Shown here: positions 1-12,040 of the stretch, in pieces
How the letters are laid out: each line of letters opens with the position of its first letter
Numbering within the stretch: position 1 is the first letter of the stretch
From: Effrenium voratum
Lineage: Eukaryota; Sar; Dinophyceae; Suessiales; Symbiodiniaceae
Reading direction: 5' to 3'
Assembly (NCBI GenBank): GCA_963377175.1
Contig: CAUJNA010000511.1
Span: 146,255 to 210,254, forward strand
Length of the DNA stretch: 64,000 nucleotides
Position numbers and translations under genes: made by a program
Notes under the pieces: model-generated
Databases searched by the model: none
The model's input: only the letters and a program-made list of their open reading frames with translations
Told to the model about the DNA's origin: nothing

Positions 1-3000
1 ACTGCAGCCTGCACGTCCCAACACGCGTTGCCAGCTGGCAAGAATAGCAGTGCGAACGCACAAGTTGCGCAGTGACAATTGACGAGTGCCAGCTTTGCCT
101 ACAGATCCTGTGCTTGGAACTCGCCCCCAACACCTTGTCCCGACAAATGCTGCGCTTCGCCTTATTGCCAGCACCACACATCTTCTTGGGAGGCAAAGGC
201 CATGGAAGCACTTTCTTTCTAGGCATGCTCGGTCGGACCATCTGTGCTAGGCTATGCCAGCGGTCCTTGATGTCATGCCTTCCGAGCGCGTCAGGTCAGC
301 CCAGAATAGTTGCAGTTCAGGTACCAAAGCCCCATGCAGACGTCATTTGGACCTAGACCAGCAAGTCACCAAGTCGCCAAGGACTCATGTTCTGAGCACT
401 GCAGCCTGCACGTCCCAACACGCGCTGCTAGCTGACAAGAATAGCAGGCATTGCGAACGCACAAGTTGCGCAGTGACAACTGACGAGTGCTAGCTTTGCC
501 TCCTGGTCTAGTCTCTGGAACTCAACCTCAACACCTTGTCCCGACAAATGCTGCGCTTCGCCTTATTGCCAGCACCACACATCTTCTTGGGAGGCAAAGG
601 CTATGGAAGCACTTTCTTTCTAGGCATGCTCGGTCGGACCATCTGTGCTAGGCTATGCCAGCGGTCCTTGATATCATGCCTTTCGAGCGCGTCAGGTCAG
701 CCCAGAATAGTTGCAGTTCAGGTACCAGAGCCCCATGCCGATCGCATTTGGGCCTGGACCAACAAGACACCAAGGACTGATGCTATGAGAGCACTTGCAT
801 ACACCTCAACGGCATGCCTGCACCGCGCTGCTAGCAAGAATAGCATGCATTGCGAACGCACAAGTTGCGCAGTGACAATTGACGAGTGCCAGCTTTGCCT
901 ACAGATCCTGTGTCTGGAACTCGCCCCCAATACCTTGTCCCGACAAATGCTGCGCTTCGCCGGATTGCCAGCACCACACATCTTCTTGGGAGGCAAAGGC
1001 TATGGAAGGAAGCACTTTCCTTCTAAGCATGCTCGGTCGGACCATCTGTGCTAGGCTATGCCGGTCCTTGGTATCATGCCTTTCGAGCGCGTCAGGTCAG
1101 CCCAGAATAGTTGCAGTTCAGGTACCAAAGCCCCATGCCGATGGCATTTGGGCCTGGACCAACAAGCCACCAATGACTGATGCTATGAGCGCACTTGCAT
1201 ACACCTCAACGGCATGCCTGCACCGCCCAACACGCGCTGCTAGCTGACAAGAATAGCAGGCATTGCGAACGCACAAGTTGCGCTGTGACAACTGACGAGT
1301 GCTAGCTTTGCCTCCTGGTCTAGTCTCTGGAACTCAACCTCAACACCTTGTCCCGACAAATGCTGCGCTTCGCCTTATTGCCAGCAACACACATCTTCTT
1401 GGGAGGCAAAGGCTATGGAAGCACTTTCTTTCTAGGCATGCTCGGTCGGACCATCTGTGCTAGGCTATGCCAGCGGTCCTTGGTATCATGCCTTTCGAGC
1501 GCGTCAGGTCAGCCCAGAATAGTTGCAGTTCAGGTACCAAAGCCCCATGCCGATGGCATTTGGGCCTGGACAAACAAGCCACCAATGACATGATGCTATG
1601 AGCGCACTTGCATACACCTCAACGGCATGCCTGCACCGCCCAACACGTGCTGCTAGCTGACAAGAATAGCAGGCATTGCGAACGCACAAGTTGCGCAGTG
1701 ACACCTGACGAGTGCTAGCTTTGCCTCCTGGTCTAGTCTCTGGAACTCAACCTCAACACCTTGTCCCGACAAATGCTGCGCTTCGCCTTATTGCCAGCAC
1801 CATACATCTTCTTGGGAAGCAAAGGCTATGGAAGCACTTTCTTTCTAGGCATGCTCGGTCGGACCATCTGTGCTAGGCTATGCCAGCGGTCCTTGGTATC
1901 ATGCCTTTCGAGCGCGTCAGGTCAGCCCAGAATAGTTGCAGTTCAGGTACCAAAGCCCCATGCCGATGGCATTTGGGCCTGGACAAACAAGCCACCAATG
2001 ACATGATGCTATGAGCGCACTTGCATACACCTCAACGGCATGCCTGCACCACCCAACACGCGCTGCTAGCTGACAAGAATAGCAGGCATTGCGAACGCAC
2101 AAGTTGCGAAGTGACAATAATTGACGAGTGCCAGCTTTGTGTCTGGAACTCGCCCCCAACACCTTGTCCCGACAAATGCTGCGCTTCGCCTTATTGCCAG
2201 CACCACACATCTTCTTGGGAGGCAAAGGCTATGGAAGCACTTTCTTTCTAGGCATGCTCGGTCGGACCATCTGTGCTAGGCTATGCCAGCGGTCCTTGGT
2301 ATCATGCCTTTCGAGCGCGTCAGGTCAGCCCAGAATAGTTGCAGGTACCAAAGCCCCATGCCGATGGCATTTGGGCCTGGACCAACAAGCCACCAATGAC
2401 TGATGCTATCAGCGCACTTGCATACACCTCAACGGCATGCCTGCACCGCCCAACGCGCGCTGCTAGCTGACAAGAATAGCAGGCATTGCGAACGCACAAG
2501 TTGCGCAGTGACAACTGACGAGTGCTAGCTTTGCCTCCTGGTCTAGTCTCTGGAACTCAACCTCAACACCTTGTCCCGACAAATGCTGCGCTTCGCCTTA
2601 TTGCCAGCAACACACATCTTCTTGGGAGGCAAAGGCTATGGAAGCACTTTCTTTCTAGGCATGCTCGGTCGGACCATCTGTGCTAGGCTATGCCAGCGGT
2701 CCTTGGTATCATGCCTTTCGAGCGCGTCAGGTCAGCCCAGAATAGTTGCAGTTCAGGTACCAAAGCCCCATGCCGATGGCATTTGGGCCTGGACAAACAA
2801 GCCACCAATGACATGATGCTATGAGCGCACTTGCATACACCTCAACGGCATGCCTGCACCGCCCAACACGTGCTGCTAGCTGACAAGAATAGCAGGCATT
2901 GCGAACGCACAAGTTGCGCAGTGACACCTGACGAGTGCTAGCTTTGCCTCCTGGTCTAGTCTCTGGAACTCGCCCCCAACACCTTGTCCCGACAAATGCT

Positions 3001-3957
3001 GCGCTTCGCCTTATTGCCAGCACCACACATCTCCTTGGGAGGCAAAGGCTATGGAAGCACTTTCTTTCTAGGCATGCTCGGTCGGACCATCTGTGCTAGG
3101 CTATGCCAGCGGTCCTTGGTATCATGCCTTTCGAGCGCGTCAGGTCAGCCCAGAATAGTTGCAGTTCAGGTACCAAAGCCCCATGCCGATGGCATTTGGG
3201 CCTGGACCAACAAGCCACCAATGACTGATGCTATGAGCGCACTTGCATACACCTCAATGGCATGCCTGCACCGCCCAACACGCGCTGCTAGCTGGCTGAC
3301 TTGAACAGCAGGCATTGCCAACACACAAGTTGCGCAGTGACAATTGACGAGTGCCGCACTTTCTTTCTAGGCATGCTCGGTCGGACCATCTGTGCTAGGC
3401 TATGCCGGTCCTTGGTATCATGCCTTTCGAGCGCGTCAGGTCAGCCCAGAATAGTTGCAGTTCAGGTACCAAAGCCCCATGCCGATGGCATTTGGGCCTG
3501 GACAAACAAGCCACCAATGACATGATGCTATGAGCGCACTTGCATACACCTCAACGGCATGCCTGCACCGCCCAACACGCGCTGCTAGCTGGCTGACTTG
3601 AACAGCAGGCATTGCCAACACACAAGTTGCGCAGTGACAATTGACGAGTGCCGCACTTTCTTTCTAGGCATGCTCGGTCGGACCATCTGTGCTAGGCTAT
3701 GCCGGTCCTTGGTATCATGCCTTTCGAGCGCGTCAGGTCAGCCCAGAATAGTTGCAGTTCAGGTACCAAAGCCCCATGCCGATGGCATTTGGGCCTGGAC
3801 CAACAAGCCACCAATGACTGATGCTATGAGCGCACTTGCATACACCTCAACGGCATGCCTGCACCGCCCAACACGCGCTGCTAGCTGACAAGAATAGCAG
3901 GCATTGCGAACGCACAAGTTGCGCAGTGACACCTGACGAGTGCTACCTTTGCCTCGC
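1..3957. repeat. Satellite array, ~405-bp tandem unit
   Basis: Ten successive copies can be anchored on a shared GGTCGGACCATCTGTGCTAGG-type core near 231, 631, 1033, 1443, 1856, 2266, 2669, 3078, 3379 and 3676. Eight intervals are 400-413 bp and the last two are only ~300 bp, because each lacks the same internal ~105-bp stretch. Two subtypes alternate: one reads CTGGAACTCGCCCCCAAC and the other CTGGAACTCAACCTCAAC before the CCTTGTCCCGAC string. The array starts before base 1. Open frames inside it recur with the unit and carry frame-breaking indels, so they are not genes. Confidence 0.95.
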
Positions 3958-4195
3958 AACACCTCTAGGACTCTCAGCCAACCCTCGCACCTCGGCAGCT
4001 TCTGCAGCTTCTGCCTTGCCAGAGAACATCTCTTTGGCGACGTCCCCTGCGCACTCAGCTTCCGGTGTCAGTGCTAATAAAGGACAAACTCATGCAAGAA
4101 ACTCAAGGACTCAGGACCGTCCTGCTCATGGCTAAGAATTGCCAAACTTCTGTTTCCAATGCCACGGACTTGCTTCCCTAGCTCTGTCGGCATGT
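3958..4195. other. Spacer between satellite and TPR gene
   Basis: This is single-copy-looking sequence after the last truncated satellite unit. It would form the 3' flank of the minus-strand TPR gene. No canonical polyadenylation signal or second gene is visible. Confidence 0.5.
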
Positions 4196-7008
4196 TCAAG
4201 CCGAGCTGCTCGTCCGCGACTTGTAGTCCTCCATATTTTGCTTCAGCTGCTTCAATGCAGCTGCCACGTCTGGATTCTTTGGCTCGATTTCGAGCGCACT
4301 CAGAAGTGAGTCCTGGGTTGTCCACAACACGTCCCGTTACTGCCGTGAATACGGGATGTGTTGTTTAAGGGTACTGTTCTCAAGCGCAACCAAAGAAACA
4401 ACCGCCGAACACGAAAATCGGCAACTTGACATACCTGGCTTCATGCACAGCACCAGACAGGAATCAGCGACGCTCCTTGGCTAGGTCGAACTGGTCGCGA
4501 GCCAGGTACGCAAGGCCCGCGCGGTAGTAGGCCTTCACAGCCTGGGGCATGGAAAAAAGCCTGCCTTCACCCCTTCACAGCTGGTGCTCAGCAGGGAATC
4601 GTTTGAGGAGTCTTGAGAATAAACCGTTCTCCAGGAAACCACAAGGGATGATCCATAGGAGGCATTCCACATTCCCTACTCAGAACCAGCAAGTAATGAA
4701 TCTAATGAAGAGCAGAGCGTGCCAAGCCAGATTGAGATTGGGACACAATGGCTTCAGCCTTTGCCCTGCTTTTGTAAAACTGTGAAGTCACTGTTTGGTG
4801 GTGCAAGTTTCACACAGATTCCGAGAACCCATATTTCCGAGACAAGGATGAATCATTCAATGAGGCCACCCATTGTCTCCTCAACTCCAGGCAAGAGTCG
4901 CGAGGATTTATCTCAAGCGCTTGTCGGCACTGCGTCAAGACCTCTTCCCAGTCTTCCTGCCGGCAGTTTTGACCTCTCTGAATACAAAGCACCTGCTTAG
5001 ACAGTCAACAAACCGAGCGTCAAGGCCATGCTATGCTTTGGGATTCCGAATTCCACATGATTCCACCCTGTTTATCAAGCCTGCGAAATCCATCAGCAAA
5101 GCTGTAACAACACACTTCGACATCGGCAACATGGGCAATACGCCGCTTGGCGGGGACAACCGAAAACACACCACGCGGCCGATTTCGAAATCCGCGACGT
5201 CGAAGAAAGACTCACCCAGTCCGCGATTTCGAGTAGCTTCAAGTGCAAATCCCTCAACCGCTCCTGCTGACACTTACAGGCTGCCAGGTTCAACAAGCAC
5301 GGCAATTTCACCGCATCCACCTGGCGCTCCAACTCCTGCCGTGTGACAAACAGCCTAAGTGAGCCGTTGCCAGTGCTTCTTATGGCATGTGGGCACACAC
5401 TATTCTAGCGGCCTTTTCTTTCTTCAAAAAGACTCCTCTGAAGCAAGCAACCAATTGCACCGAATATCTCTTCAAACATCAAACTACCGCGCTGCAATGG
5501 CTTCCTGTGCAAATGCGGACCAACCTGCCGAGTGGCGGACAACACATGCTCGAAATCTTGCAACAAGTAGAGGGTCAGCACCCCAGAATCATCAGAATCT
5601 CATGGCGACTACAATCCCCTCTGGATGAAACAAGTACAACTGAGCAAACCGTATCCTGTCGAAGCTGTGCTGCAAAGGTTGTTAGCCAATGTGTGTAAGA
5701 TCCCTGAACTTGGCGGCAACATACGTCTGTCGGGCCTCTGCATGCTGGGTACGTCTGCATATTGTTTGAAGCTTGCTGCAAGTTTAAAGACATCACAATG
5801 CTTAACGCTGCCAAGCCACTGTGACAATCCTACTCACAACTCATCATTCAGTTCAAACGTTTTTGGACGGAAACATTACAGAACATGACATGGACAACCA
5901 AATCCCGTATCAAGGTCCTCTGTCTCTGCAAATGTGTAGTCAAAGTGCAGCAAAGCCCTGCGGTAATGAACTGCAGCAAGACCATAGTTGTGCTTTCCTA
6001 AGAAAAGCATGGCAGGGAATTCACGTGAAATGTCTGCAGACTGTCGTTCTATTTATGTCTGGAGGTAAACGGTGTCAAGCCCGAAATTACACCTCATAGT
6101 CTCTCCTGCTCTGCTCCACTCCCATCATCAACCGCCCACAACGGTCAACACGATCAACAGCCAACCCGAAAACCCATCAGAAGCAATTCATCAGCCAGCA
6201 AGAAGCTATCAATTAGTAGAGCTTATGTGGCTGCTACTCTGGCCATGCCACGGTAGGCTTCGTTGCCCTCTTGGCGGAAGCGCTCAGCCGCTTCGATCTT
6301 CTCCTCCGTGCTCCGCTCGTAGATCCTGGGGCAACCGAAAGCCAAGTCTGACGGGCCTTTCGATGGAACACGAACGCTGGCAACCAAGCATGGTGGTTGG
6401 GGGTCAGCAGGCCCGTGACATTTCGAGTCAACCCTTTGTGCTTTCAGTCATCCTTGTAGAAGAATGTTTTGGCTAAAGCGAGAATTCTGTGCTGGCCAAA
6501 GCGACTGCCACTCTTTCTGGTGATCCTGGGAGCAGCTTGTTCCCGGGCGCTTGCAGTTGGGCCCATGCTCGTGGTCCAGCGTGCACCACTGCTCAGCCTC
6601 CCGTTTCTTGCCTCCAGCCAAGCATGGCGCAACAGAATGCAAGAAGGGAAAATAAAAGTAAATGAATATTGAGCAAAATACTGGGATATGGCCAACTGGC
6701 CGATTTGTGGTCAAAGCCTCCTGATTCGTTTACGGTGCACCCGCTACACAGTATGCCTTGACAAGGAGTCTGCAAGGATCTAGTGACCTAGTGCCCCTCC
6801 ATTGCCGGCAGCTGGCGAGCGTATTCTTGCTCCTTCTCTTGCCGGTCAAGTTCTTTGACTGTTTGCTCATGCTTGCCATAGTCAATCTCAGTGACCTTCC
6901 GGCCTCAGCCCGTTCAGGATTGACATTGTCAACTAACTGACCATCAAGCTGTTATGTGTGTGTTTTTAGATATGAGAAGCCCAAAAAGTGATCTCAAGGA
7001 AACCTAAA

Positions 7009-7087
<79 letters not shown>

Positions 7088-7543
7088 GCCATCGCCATCG
7101 TCATCATCCTCTTCATCATCCTCTTCATCATCGCCATCGTCATCATCATTAAGGAGCAACATCAGCATTGGCATCAGCAGCGGCATCAGCATCAGTGCAG
7201 CAGCAGCATCGTCAGCATTCTCAGCAGCACAAGCGCCACCAACAACAGCACCAGCACCGACGAACTTCGGACATGAATCCCGAAATACACAAATCATCCA
7301 GAAGTGCATGTCAAAACTAATTGCTCAGGCAAGGACTGATGCCAGCGCTGGCATCATTGCTCCTTTTTTCTTCCGTCTCATCCTTTCGGAGGTTCATCTC
7401 CTTTTCGTCCTGTCAGCAAGGTCCACTCACCCCGCCTTCTCCGAAATCGCGCAGCCCAACATCCAACTGTCCTTTTTTCGTTTGTCATACTCAGTCGACA
7501 ATTTGCGTGCAAGATCGTATGCCGCCACAGAAGTCGCAACCAT
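4196..7543 (-). CDS. TPR-repeat co-chaperone-like protein, ten exons
   Basis: I assembled this gene by hand. The exons, in transcript order on the minus strand, are 7543-7472, 7409-7356, 6895-6817, 6611-6518, 6325-6252, 5997-5912, 5335-5264, 4956-4888, 4541-4476 and 4312-4196. They sum to 783 nt (260 residues plus TGA) with consistent phases. The N-terminal ~120 residues are charged and helical (LRKDETEEKR, RQEKEQEYARKKREAEQW) with a short Cys/His patch. The rest is TPR-like: AAERFRQEGNEAYR, VHYRRALLHFDYTF, KLPCLLNLAACKCQQ, RQALEINPRDS, KAYYRAGLAYL and LSALEIEPKNPDV. This layout resembles TPR domains of immunophilins and Hsp90 co-chaperones, but no isomerase domain is seen. Donors are GACAGT, GATGCC, GCCAGC, GAAAGA, GTGGCA, GATACG, GAGCGG, GAGTTG and GAGCGT; every acceptor is AG before G. 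The exon 2 end is the least certain boundary. It looks like an intact host gene. Confidence 0.82.
7010..7150. repeat. (ATC)n microsatellite
   Basis: A near-pure ATC run degrades into ATCGCC and ATCCTC variants. It lies within the intron between exons 2 and 3 of the TPR gene. The poly-Asp frame it creates on the minus strand is a translation artefact. Confidence 0.95.
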
Positions 7544-8222
7544 GGCGTCTGAATTTTTCTAATTGTGCTTGTCCTAGTGTCACCTACCAAGCCTGAAACT
7601 TGCAATTTCAACACTGGTAAATAAGTGTACACAACACAACTCAAAATACACATTGGCAGGAAATCAGAGTTAAACACGTGCCAATGGAAATTGGTCCTTT
7701 AGAACTGTCCCGGAGCCAAAATCATTGTGGATCACATCGCAGCATGAACCTGAATCTCACAACCAATCAAAAGGTTTGCATTGGTTTGAAAAATCAAAGC
7801 GCGCGGTCAATGCATGTGATGTGCTCGCGCGTAGGAGCACACAGCTGTAGATGCGGTCGAGCGGACGGTGGCGCCTTTTTCTCTACGGCTATTAGAGCCT
7901 CCAATGTGGTGAATGCACATGTGATCGAAATGCACTGCCATGCCGTGGGTGTGCCTGAAATCCCGAATCACTCTGACATGCTGCCTTCAAACCCACAGCA
8001 CGTAATGCACTTATTGCACTGCTTGGCGTGCAAAAAATGCGGGCTGCTCATGCGTGCGATACACCGTCCCAGCAGGGGTGATCCGGACCGATTTGATCCT
8101 TTTCCTAGTCCTAGCCTTCAGGCCTCATTTCAGGCTCGCTGTTTGCATAGTCCGGAACCGTTGCCTTGCTGGGGGCGTCCAACTCCTTCCGCAACTTCAT
8201 GATGAATAAACTCCACAATTAA
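7544..8222. other. Upstream region of the TPR gene, no supported gene
   Basis: No convincing coding pattern is present on the plus strand. On the minus strand at about 8113-8202 there is a short Met-initiated frame (MKLRKELDAPSK, then DYANSEPEMRPEG and stop). It reads like the last exon of a neighbouring gene but cannot be connected to anything. The TPR promoter should lie just right of 7543; no TATA-like box is obvious. Confidence 0.35.
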
Positions 8223-8773
8223 GGCCTGTTGCACTGCTCCTAGCTTGAACCCCAACAACCCTCCGAATCAACGAGCCCCCGACTCAAAAGGCGCGCACTT
8301 CTTTTTCACGGGTTGCTTGAAAGTGGCACTGCCTCCAGAGCACACGGTGCACATGGAGCAGGAGGCGTCATTGTCCCCGCTGTGAAACTGAAAAGGGCGC
8401 CAGACATGCGTGTCCTGGCAGTGCATTTGCACGGCTGCCCGCGCTTCTTTAACAGACAGCTGTCTGTGTGATGAAAAGGGAGTATCGCGGGTACAGCCCT
8501 AGAAAGCGAAGGCAAGGGCAGGCGTGCCCGTGGGTTTCAATCGAAACAAGCGGTTTGAGTTCAAGGTTAGGACAGCCCTAAACACAAGGGAAAAGAAAAC
8601 CCTAAGCGTTTTGGCCTGTTGCACTGCTCCTAGCTTGAATCCAAACAACCCTCCGAATCAACGAGCCCCGCAAACCCAAAAGCCGCGCACTTCTTTTTCA
8701 CGGGTTGCTTGAAAGTGGCACTGCCTCCAGAGCACGCGGTGCACCTGGAGCAGGAGGTGTCATTGTCCCCCGT
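8223..8773. repeat. Direct duplication of a ~160-bp coding-like segment
   Basis: Bases 8223-8385 and 8611-8773 are near-identical direct copies about 388 bp apart. On the minus strand both encode a Cys-rich peptide of the form CSxCTxCSGGSATFKQPVKKK. Substitutions between copies keep the cysteines, which suggests a duplicated exon rather than random repeat DNA. A continuous gene cannot be built around them. The bases between hold no other recognisable feature. Confidence 0.6.
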
Positions 8774-9190
8774 TTAAGTGTTTCCAAGCTGAATAGCAAA
8801 TCTCAGCGGAAACTGTTGAGAGACGCATGCGCTGGGTTTGGAGCCAAAATTCGCGGATGCGCCAGCCAGGAGGGTCTTTGTGACAGACGCTGCCAGATCT
8901 GCAGTTTGCGCGAAGAGGGGTGGCTTGGAGGCTTGGCAGATTTTGCGGATCTGGGAGATGACGTCCCTCTTCCATCCAACGCATTCCGTGTACGCTGTGC
9001 ACTCGGCCTTGGCCGCTCGCACAGGGGTGACACAGAATTTGCCCATCGTTCCTTGCCACGAAACGGCGACACTAAGACTGCTAGACACGAGGCTTGGATG
9101 CAGATGTTGCGCTCGCGAAACACCTCCTTAAGCAGGTGCACCACCATGGTGCCCGTCGCCATGCCTGCAGCGCCACGCGTCCCGAGCCGC
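8774..9190 (-). CDS. Possible exons of an unrecognised host gene
   Basis: The minus strand carries an uninterrupted frame with plausible composition (AYTECVGWKRDVISQIRKIC, then FAQTADLAASVTKTLLAGAS) at about 9060-8790. A second piece (VVHLLKEVFRERNICIQ) lies near 9155-9105. They sit directly upstream of the duplicated Cys-rich segment, so all may belong to one broken minus-strand gene. No domain is recognised and splice joins are not resolved. The overlapping plus-strand frame of similar length looks less protein-like. Confidence 0.3.
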
Positions 9191-9274
9191 GCCCACCAAG
9201 CCTGCAGAGCTTCTGCAGGTTGACCCCGTCCGCACCTTGCAGCAAACTCATGGGCGCTCATCGAGTAATGTGTC

Positions 9275-9860
9275 TCTCTCTTCAGAGGGGGTTTCCCAAA
9301 CGGATTCTATTGCACCTGGGAGGGTTCTGACTCTCGTCCATCCAGGAAACGACCTCGTCCTGCGAAGGATTCGAAATCTAAAATGCTGCGTGCAGGCGTG
9401 TGGCTGCAACAAAACGACCCCTAGATACGCTTGCAAAATCACCCGCAGCTGCGTTTCTGCAAGGCGAGCTAAAAAACCAAGGAAAAAATGTCCAAGCCAG
9501 CCAAAAACCCAGCCAAAAGCCAGCCAAAAAGCCAGCCAAACCCAGCCAAAAAGCCAGCCAAACCCAGCCAAAAGCCAGCCAAAAACCCAGCCAAAAACCG
9601 AGCCAGCCAAAAAGCCGGCCAAAAACAGAAGCCAGAAGCCAACCGAGCCAGCCAGCCAAAAAACCAGGATTTTGTTTGGGGGCTCGCCTTGCCCAAACCG
9701 CATATCTAGGGGTCGTTTTGATGCAGCCACACGCCTGCACGCAGCATTTTAGATATCGAATCCTTTGCAGGACAAGGTCGTTTCCTGGACGGACGAGAGT
9801 CAGAACCCTCCCATATACAATAGAATCCGTTTGGGTAACCCCGTCTAAAGACGAAGTCGT
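9275..9860. mobile_element. Foldback (MITE-like) element, family A copy 1
   Basis: Inverted arms of ~155 bp (about 9275-9432 and 9700-9858) share TTTCCCAAACGGATTCTATT, the CGTGCAGGCGTGTGGCTGCA core and the CCCTAGATA inner edge. Between the arms lies a ~230-bp run of CCAGCCAAAA-type repeats. Related elements occur at 40059-40536 and 57578-58074. There are no element-encoded proteins; the long Lys/Pro/Ser frames here come from the low-complexity core. A target-site duplication is not obvious. The right outer end (GTCTTTAGACG) has diverged from the left (CTCTTCAGAGG). Confidence 0.85.
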
Positions 9861-10330
9861 CACCAAAAAAGTTTCTTACTGCAAGGAAAAAAAGCGAGAA
9901 AAAACAGCGCAAGGGAAAAAACCGAAAAAAACAGTGCAAGGAAAAACAAGAAAAAAGCACAAAGAGTGAGGAGAAAAAAAAAGTGCAAGGAAAAAAGCGC
10001 AAGAAAAACAAAGGTGAGGAGACAAAATGCAAGCACAAAAGAACGAGAAAAAACAGAAACAAGTCAACAATCAAAGCCTATTTGTTGACACTGGTCAAAG
10101 GTCAAAGCCTGCTTCTTCAAAACTTCAGGAAGAAGTCAAAGGCCAAAACCTGGAGTTTCACAAGTTCAGAAAAAGTCAAAGGTCAAAACCTGGAGTTTCA
10201 AATCTTCAGAAAAGTCAAAGGTCAAAACCTTGGAGTTTCCAAACTTCAGAAAAAGTCAAAGGTCAAAACCTGGAGTTTCAAAAGTTCAGAACAAGCCGAA
10301 GCCTCATGTTTTCAAATGTGAAAGAAAAGG
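9861..10330. repeat. A-rich tract and ~40-bp tandem repeat
   Basis: The first ~190 bp is an irregular AAAAAGCGCAAG-type purine run. From about 10090 to 10300 there are five to six units built on GTCAAAGGTCAAAACCTGGA plus GTTTCAAA and TTCAG. Variation is mostly by short indels, so reading frames across it are not conserved. No gene is supported. Confidence 0.85.
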
Positions 10331-10886
10331 CCCAAAAACAGTTGTCTCGCAAGTTCAGACTGGCGCACAACCACACAACCTAGCAGCACGTTTACAAGGC
10401 AAGTCGCCGCTACTAGACGTCACAGTTCACCGTTGCAGTCGCAGTTAAAGCGATTACAATGAGAGCTGCGCTCTTGAATCAGTTGACACTGCTACCCTTT
10501 AGGAGTTTAGACAACTGATGTCAGAGGCTGCCGACGATTTTTGGCTTGCTGCAAGGGCGGGCCTGCGTGTGTGTGTGTGTGTGAGACAGCACGCACGGCT
10601 CAGCAAAAAAGCCAACACTGGCGCGCTTTCTGCTTTTTCAGCACGCGTCTCCTTTTCGGAAACAACTGCTCACCAAATCAAACTATCGCAACATGCGAAA
10701 CAATGAAGACAATCACGTGACACAAGTTGAAGCACGCCCGCCAGGCCAGATTCCTGGCTTTGGCCGAAAACTCACGCAAACCTCAAAGCAAAAATTCGCT
10801 TAGATCGGTCGATAGCCGATAGCCAGTCGGGGCCTGCGGCCTCCTCCACACTCAACTAGCTGCAGTTGACACACGGCACGTGTCAC
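10331..10886. other. No supported gene
   Basis: Unique-looking sequence with a short (GT)n stretch near 10567. Neither strand shows a reading frame with recognisable motifs or a usable exon chain. Confidence 0.4.
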
Positions 10887-11054
10887 ATGCTGTTACTGCA
10901 CCAACTCTGGCCCTTCCTCTTGGTTCTTTTAGTGGCAACCAAACCAACTAACTGCTTGCTGCGCAGTAGCGCAAGGGCCTTGCCACAGGAGTTGGCGGCG
11001 AAGCAACTGGCAAAACTTCAAACTGGCGAGTTGCGCGCCCTATCTAAAACGTGA
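10887..11054 (+). CDS. Short ORF with signal-peptide-like start
   Basis: An ATG at 10887 opens a 55-residue frame beginning MLLLHQLWPFLLVLLVA, a strong hydrophobic segment, followed by a basic helical stretch (ALPQELAAKQLAKLQTGELR). This looks like a secretory or plastid-targeting leader. It could be the first exon of a longer gene, but the next 400 bp is TGCAAAAA repeat and no continuation was found. It may be spurious. Confidence 0.28.
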   Translation: MLLLHQLWPFLLVLLVATKPTNCLLRSSARALPQELAAKQLAKLQTGELRALSKT

Positions 11055-11563
11055 AACATGCAAAAATCACTGATTATATTAAGGGTCCCAGATCCATGGG
11101 GTTTAGACCTTACCTCAATTTATCTCAAATTATCTCAAATTATCAAGTTATCATATTTTTGCATCTAATGTGCAAAAAGATGCAAAAAATGCAAAAAGAT
11201 GCAAAAAAGTGCAAAAACATGCAAAAAAGTGCAAAAAACATGCAAAAAATGCAAAAAATGCAAAAAAAAAGTGCAAAAAAATGCAAAAAAACAATGCAAC
11301 AAAATGCAAAAAACTGCAACAAAATGCAAAAAAATGCAACAAAATACAAAAAATACAAAAAGAGTGCAAAAACAATGCAAACATACATGACACAAATGCA
11401 AACAAGGACAAACACATGCAAGAACATACAACATGCATTAAGTGTGTGTCACTCAATTTTATAATAATGATTATTTTTATTGTCGCATCAGTGAGTCGCA
11501 AGTCATCATGAGCGCACGTTAGCGCCAGCAACGTTGGACCATTCCATTGTCCATCATCATTAT
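11055..11563. repeat. TGCAAAAA-type low-complexity repeat
   Basis: From about 11160 to 11420 the sequence is dominated by irregular TGCAAAAA/TGCAACAAAA units. Open frames (Lys/Cys/Met-rich on plus, Phe/Cys-rich on minus) are by-products. A similar repeat in the opposite orientation is at 58850-59125. The flanks contain AT-rich unique DNA with no gene. Confidence 0.9.
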
Positions 11564-12040
11564 TCATTCTTGACGGGGCTGGCGAGCCAGCTCAAAAAAT
11601 ACTCTGCCATGCGTCAAGTCAAGCGCTTTCAATAACTTGTGGCAAGGACAGCGGCACGGATCACGGTCATCACAGATCGTTGCAATGGGGTTGTCTTGCA
11701 CATAAGTCGAATCAAAGTTCGAGCAATGGGAGCAACGCATTGTCTGGCGATTGTCGTTGATGATCATGAGCACTGCGCCACGCATGCCAGTAACAAAGGT
11801 CACAGGTTCCCGATTAAATCGCAGATCACTCGGCAACTGAACAAACGCTTCAAGTCCAACCCACATAATAGTCACACCACCAGACATGCCGAGCCGGTCA
11901 CCGGTCCTGACATCTGTCAGAATAGATTCTGCAAGACAGACTGGGCAAGGTTCACGTTCCAGTTCCGAGTCCAGCTCCGATAAATCTGACTGCTCGACGT
12001 CGTCATTGTCATTCCCCTGCTGAAGCTCCGGCTCAGTCAT
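11564..12040 (-). CDS. Cys-rich hypothetical protein
   Basis: The minus-strand ATG at 12040 gives ~158 residues; the frame is open upstream to 12106 and could begin as a downstream exon after a CAG near 12078. The N-terminus is acidic (DNDDVEQSDLSELDSELE). Cysteine pairs follow: CPVC near residue 32, CSHC in the middle, and DPCRCPCHKL near the C-terminus, then HGRVFF. These could bind zinc. The family is not recognised. A related C-terminal module lies just upstream at 12625-12771. It appears intact. Confidence 0.55.
   Translation of the reverse strand: MTEPELQQGNDNDDVEQSDLSELDSELEREPCPVCLAESILTDVRTGDRLGMSGGVTIMWVGLEAFVQLPSDLRFNREPVTFVTGMRGAVLMIINDNRQTMRCSHCSNFDSTYVQDNPIATICDDRDPCRCPCHKLLKALDLTHGRVFFELARQPRQE

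Noticed and set aside
72..3962. Many 60-170-codon frames repeated along the first 4 kb
   Set aside because: They recur with the satellite unit in several frames and break at unit indels; no selection on protein is visible.
7010..7309. Poly-Asp protein on the minus strand
   Set aside because: It is a translation of the (ATC)n microsatellite and lies inside a TPR-gene intron.
9248..9866. Trp/Phe- and Lys/Pro-rich frames
   Set aside because: They come from CCAGCCAAAA repeats and foldback arms of a non-coding element.
11051..11567. Lys/Cys/Met-rich and Phe/Cys-rich proteins
   Set aside because: Pure low-complexity TGCAAAAA repeat translated in different frames.
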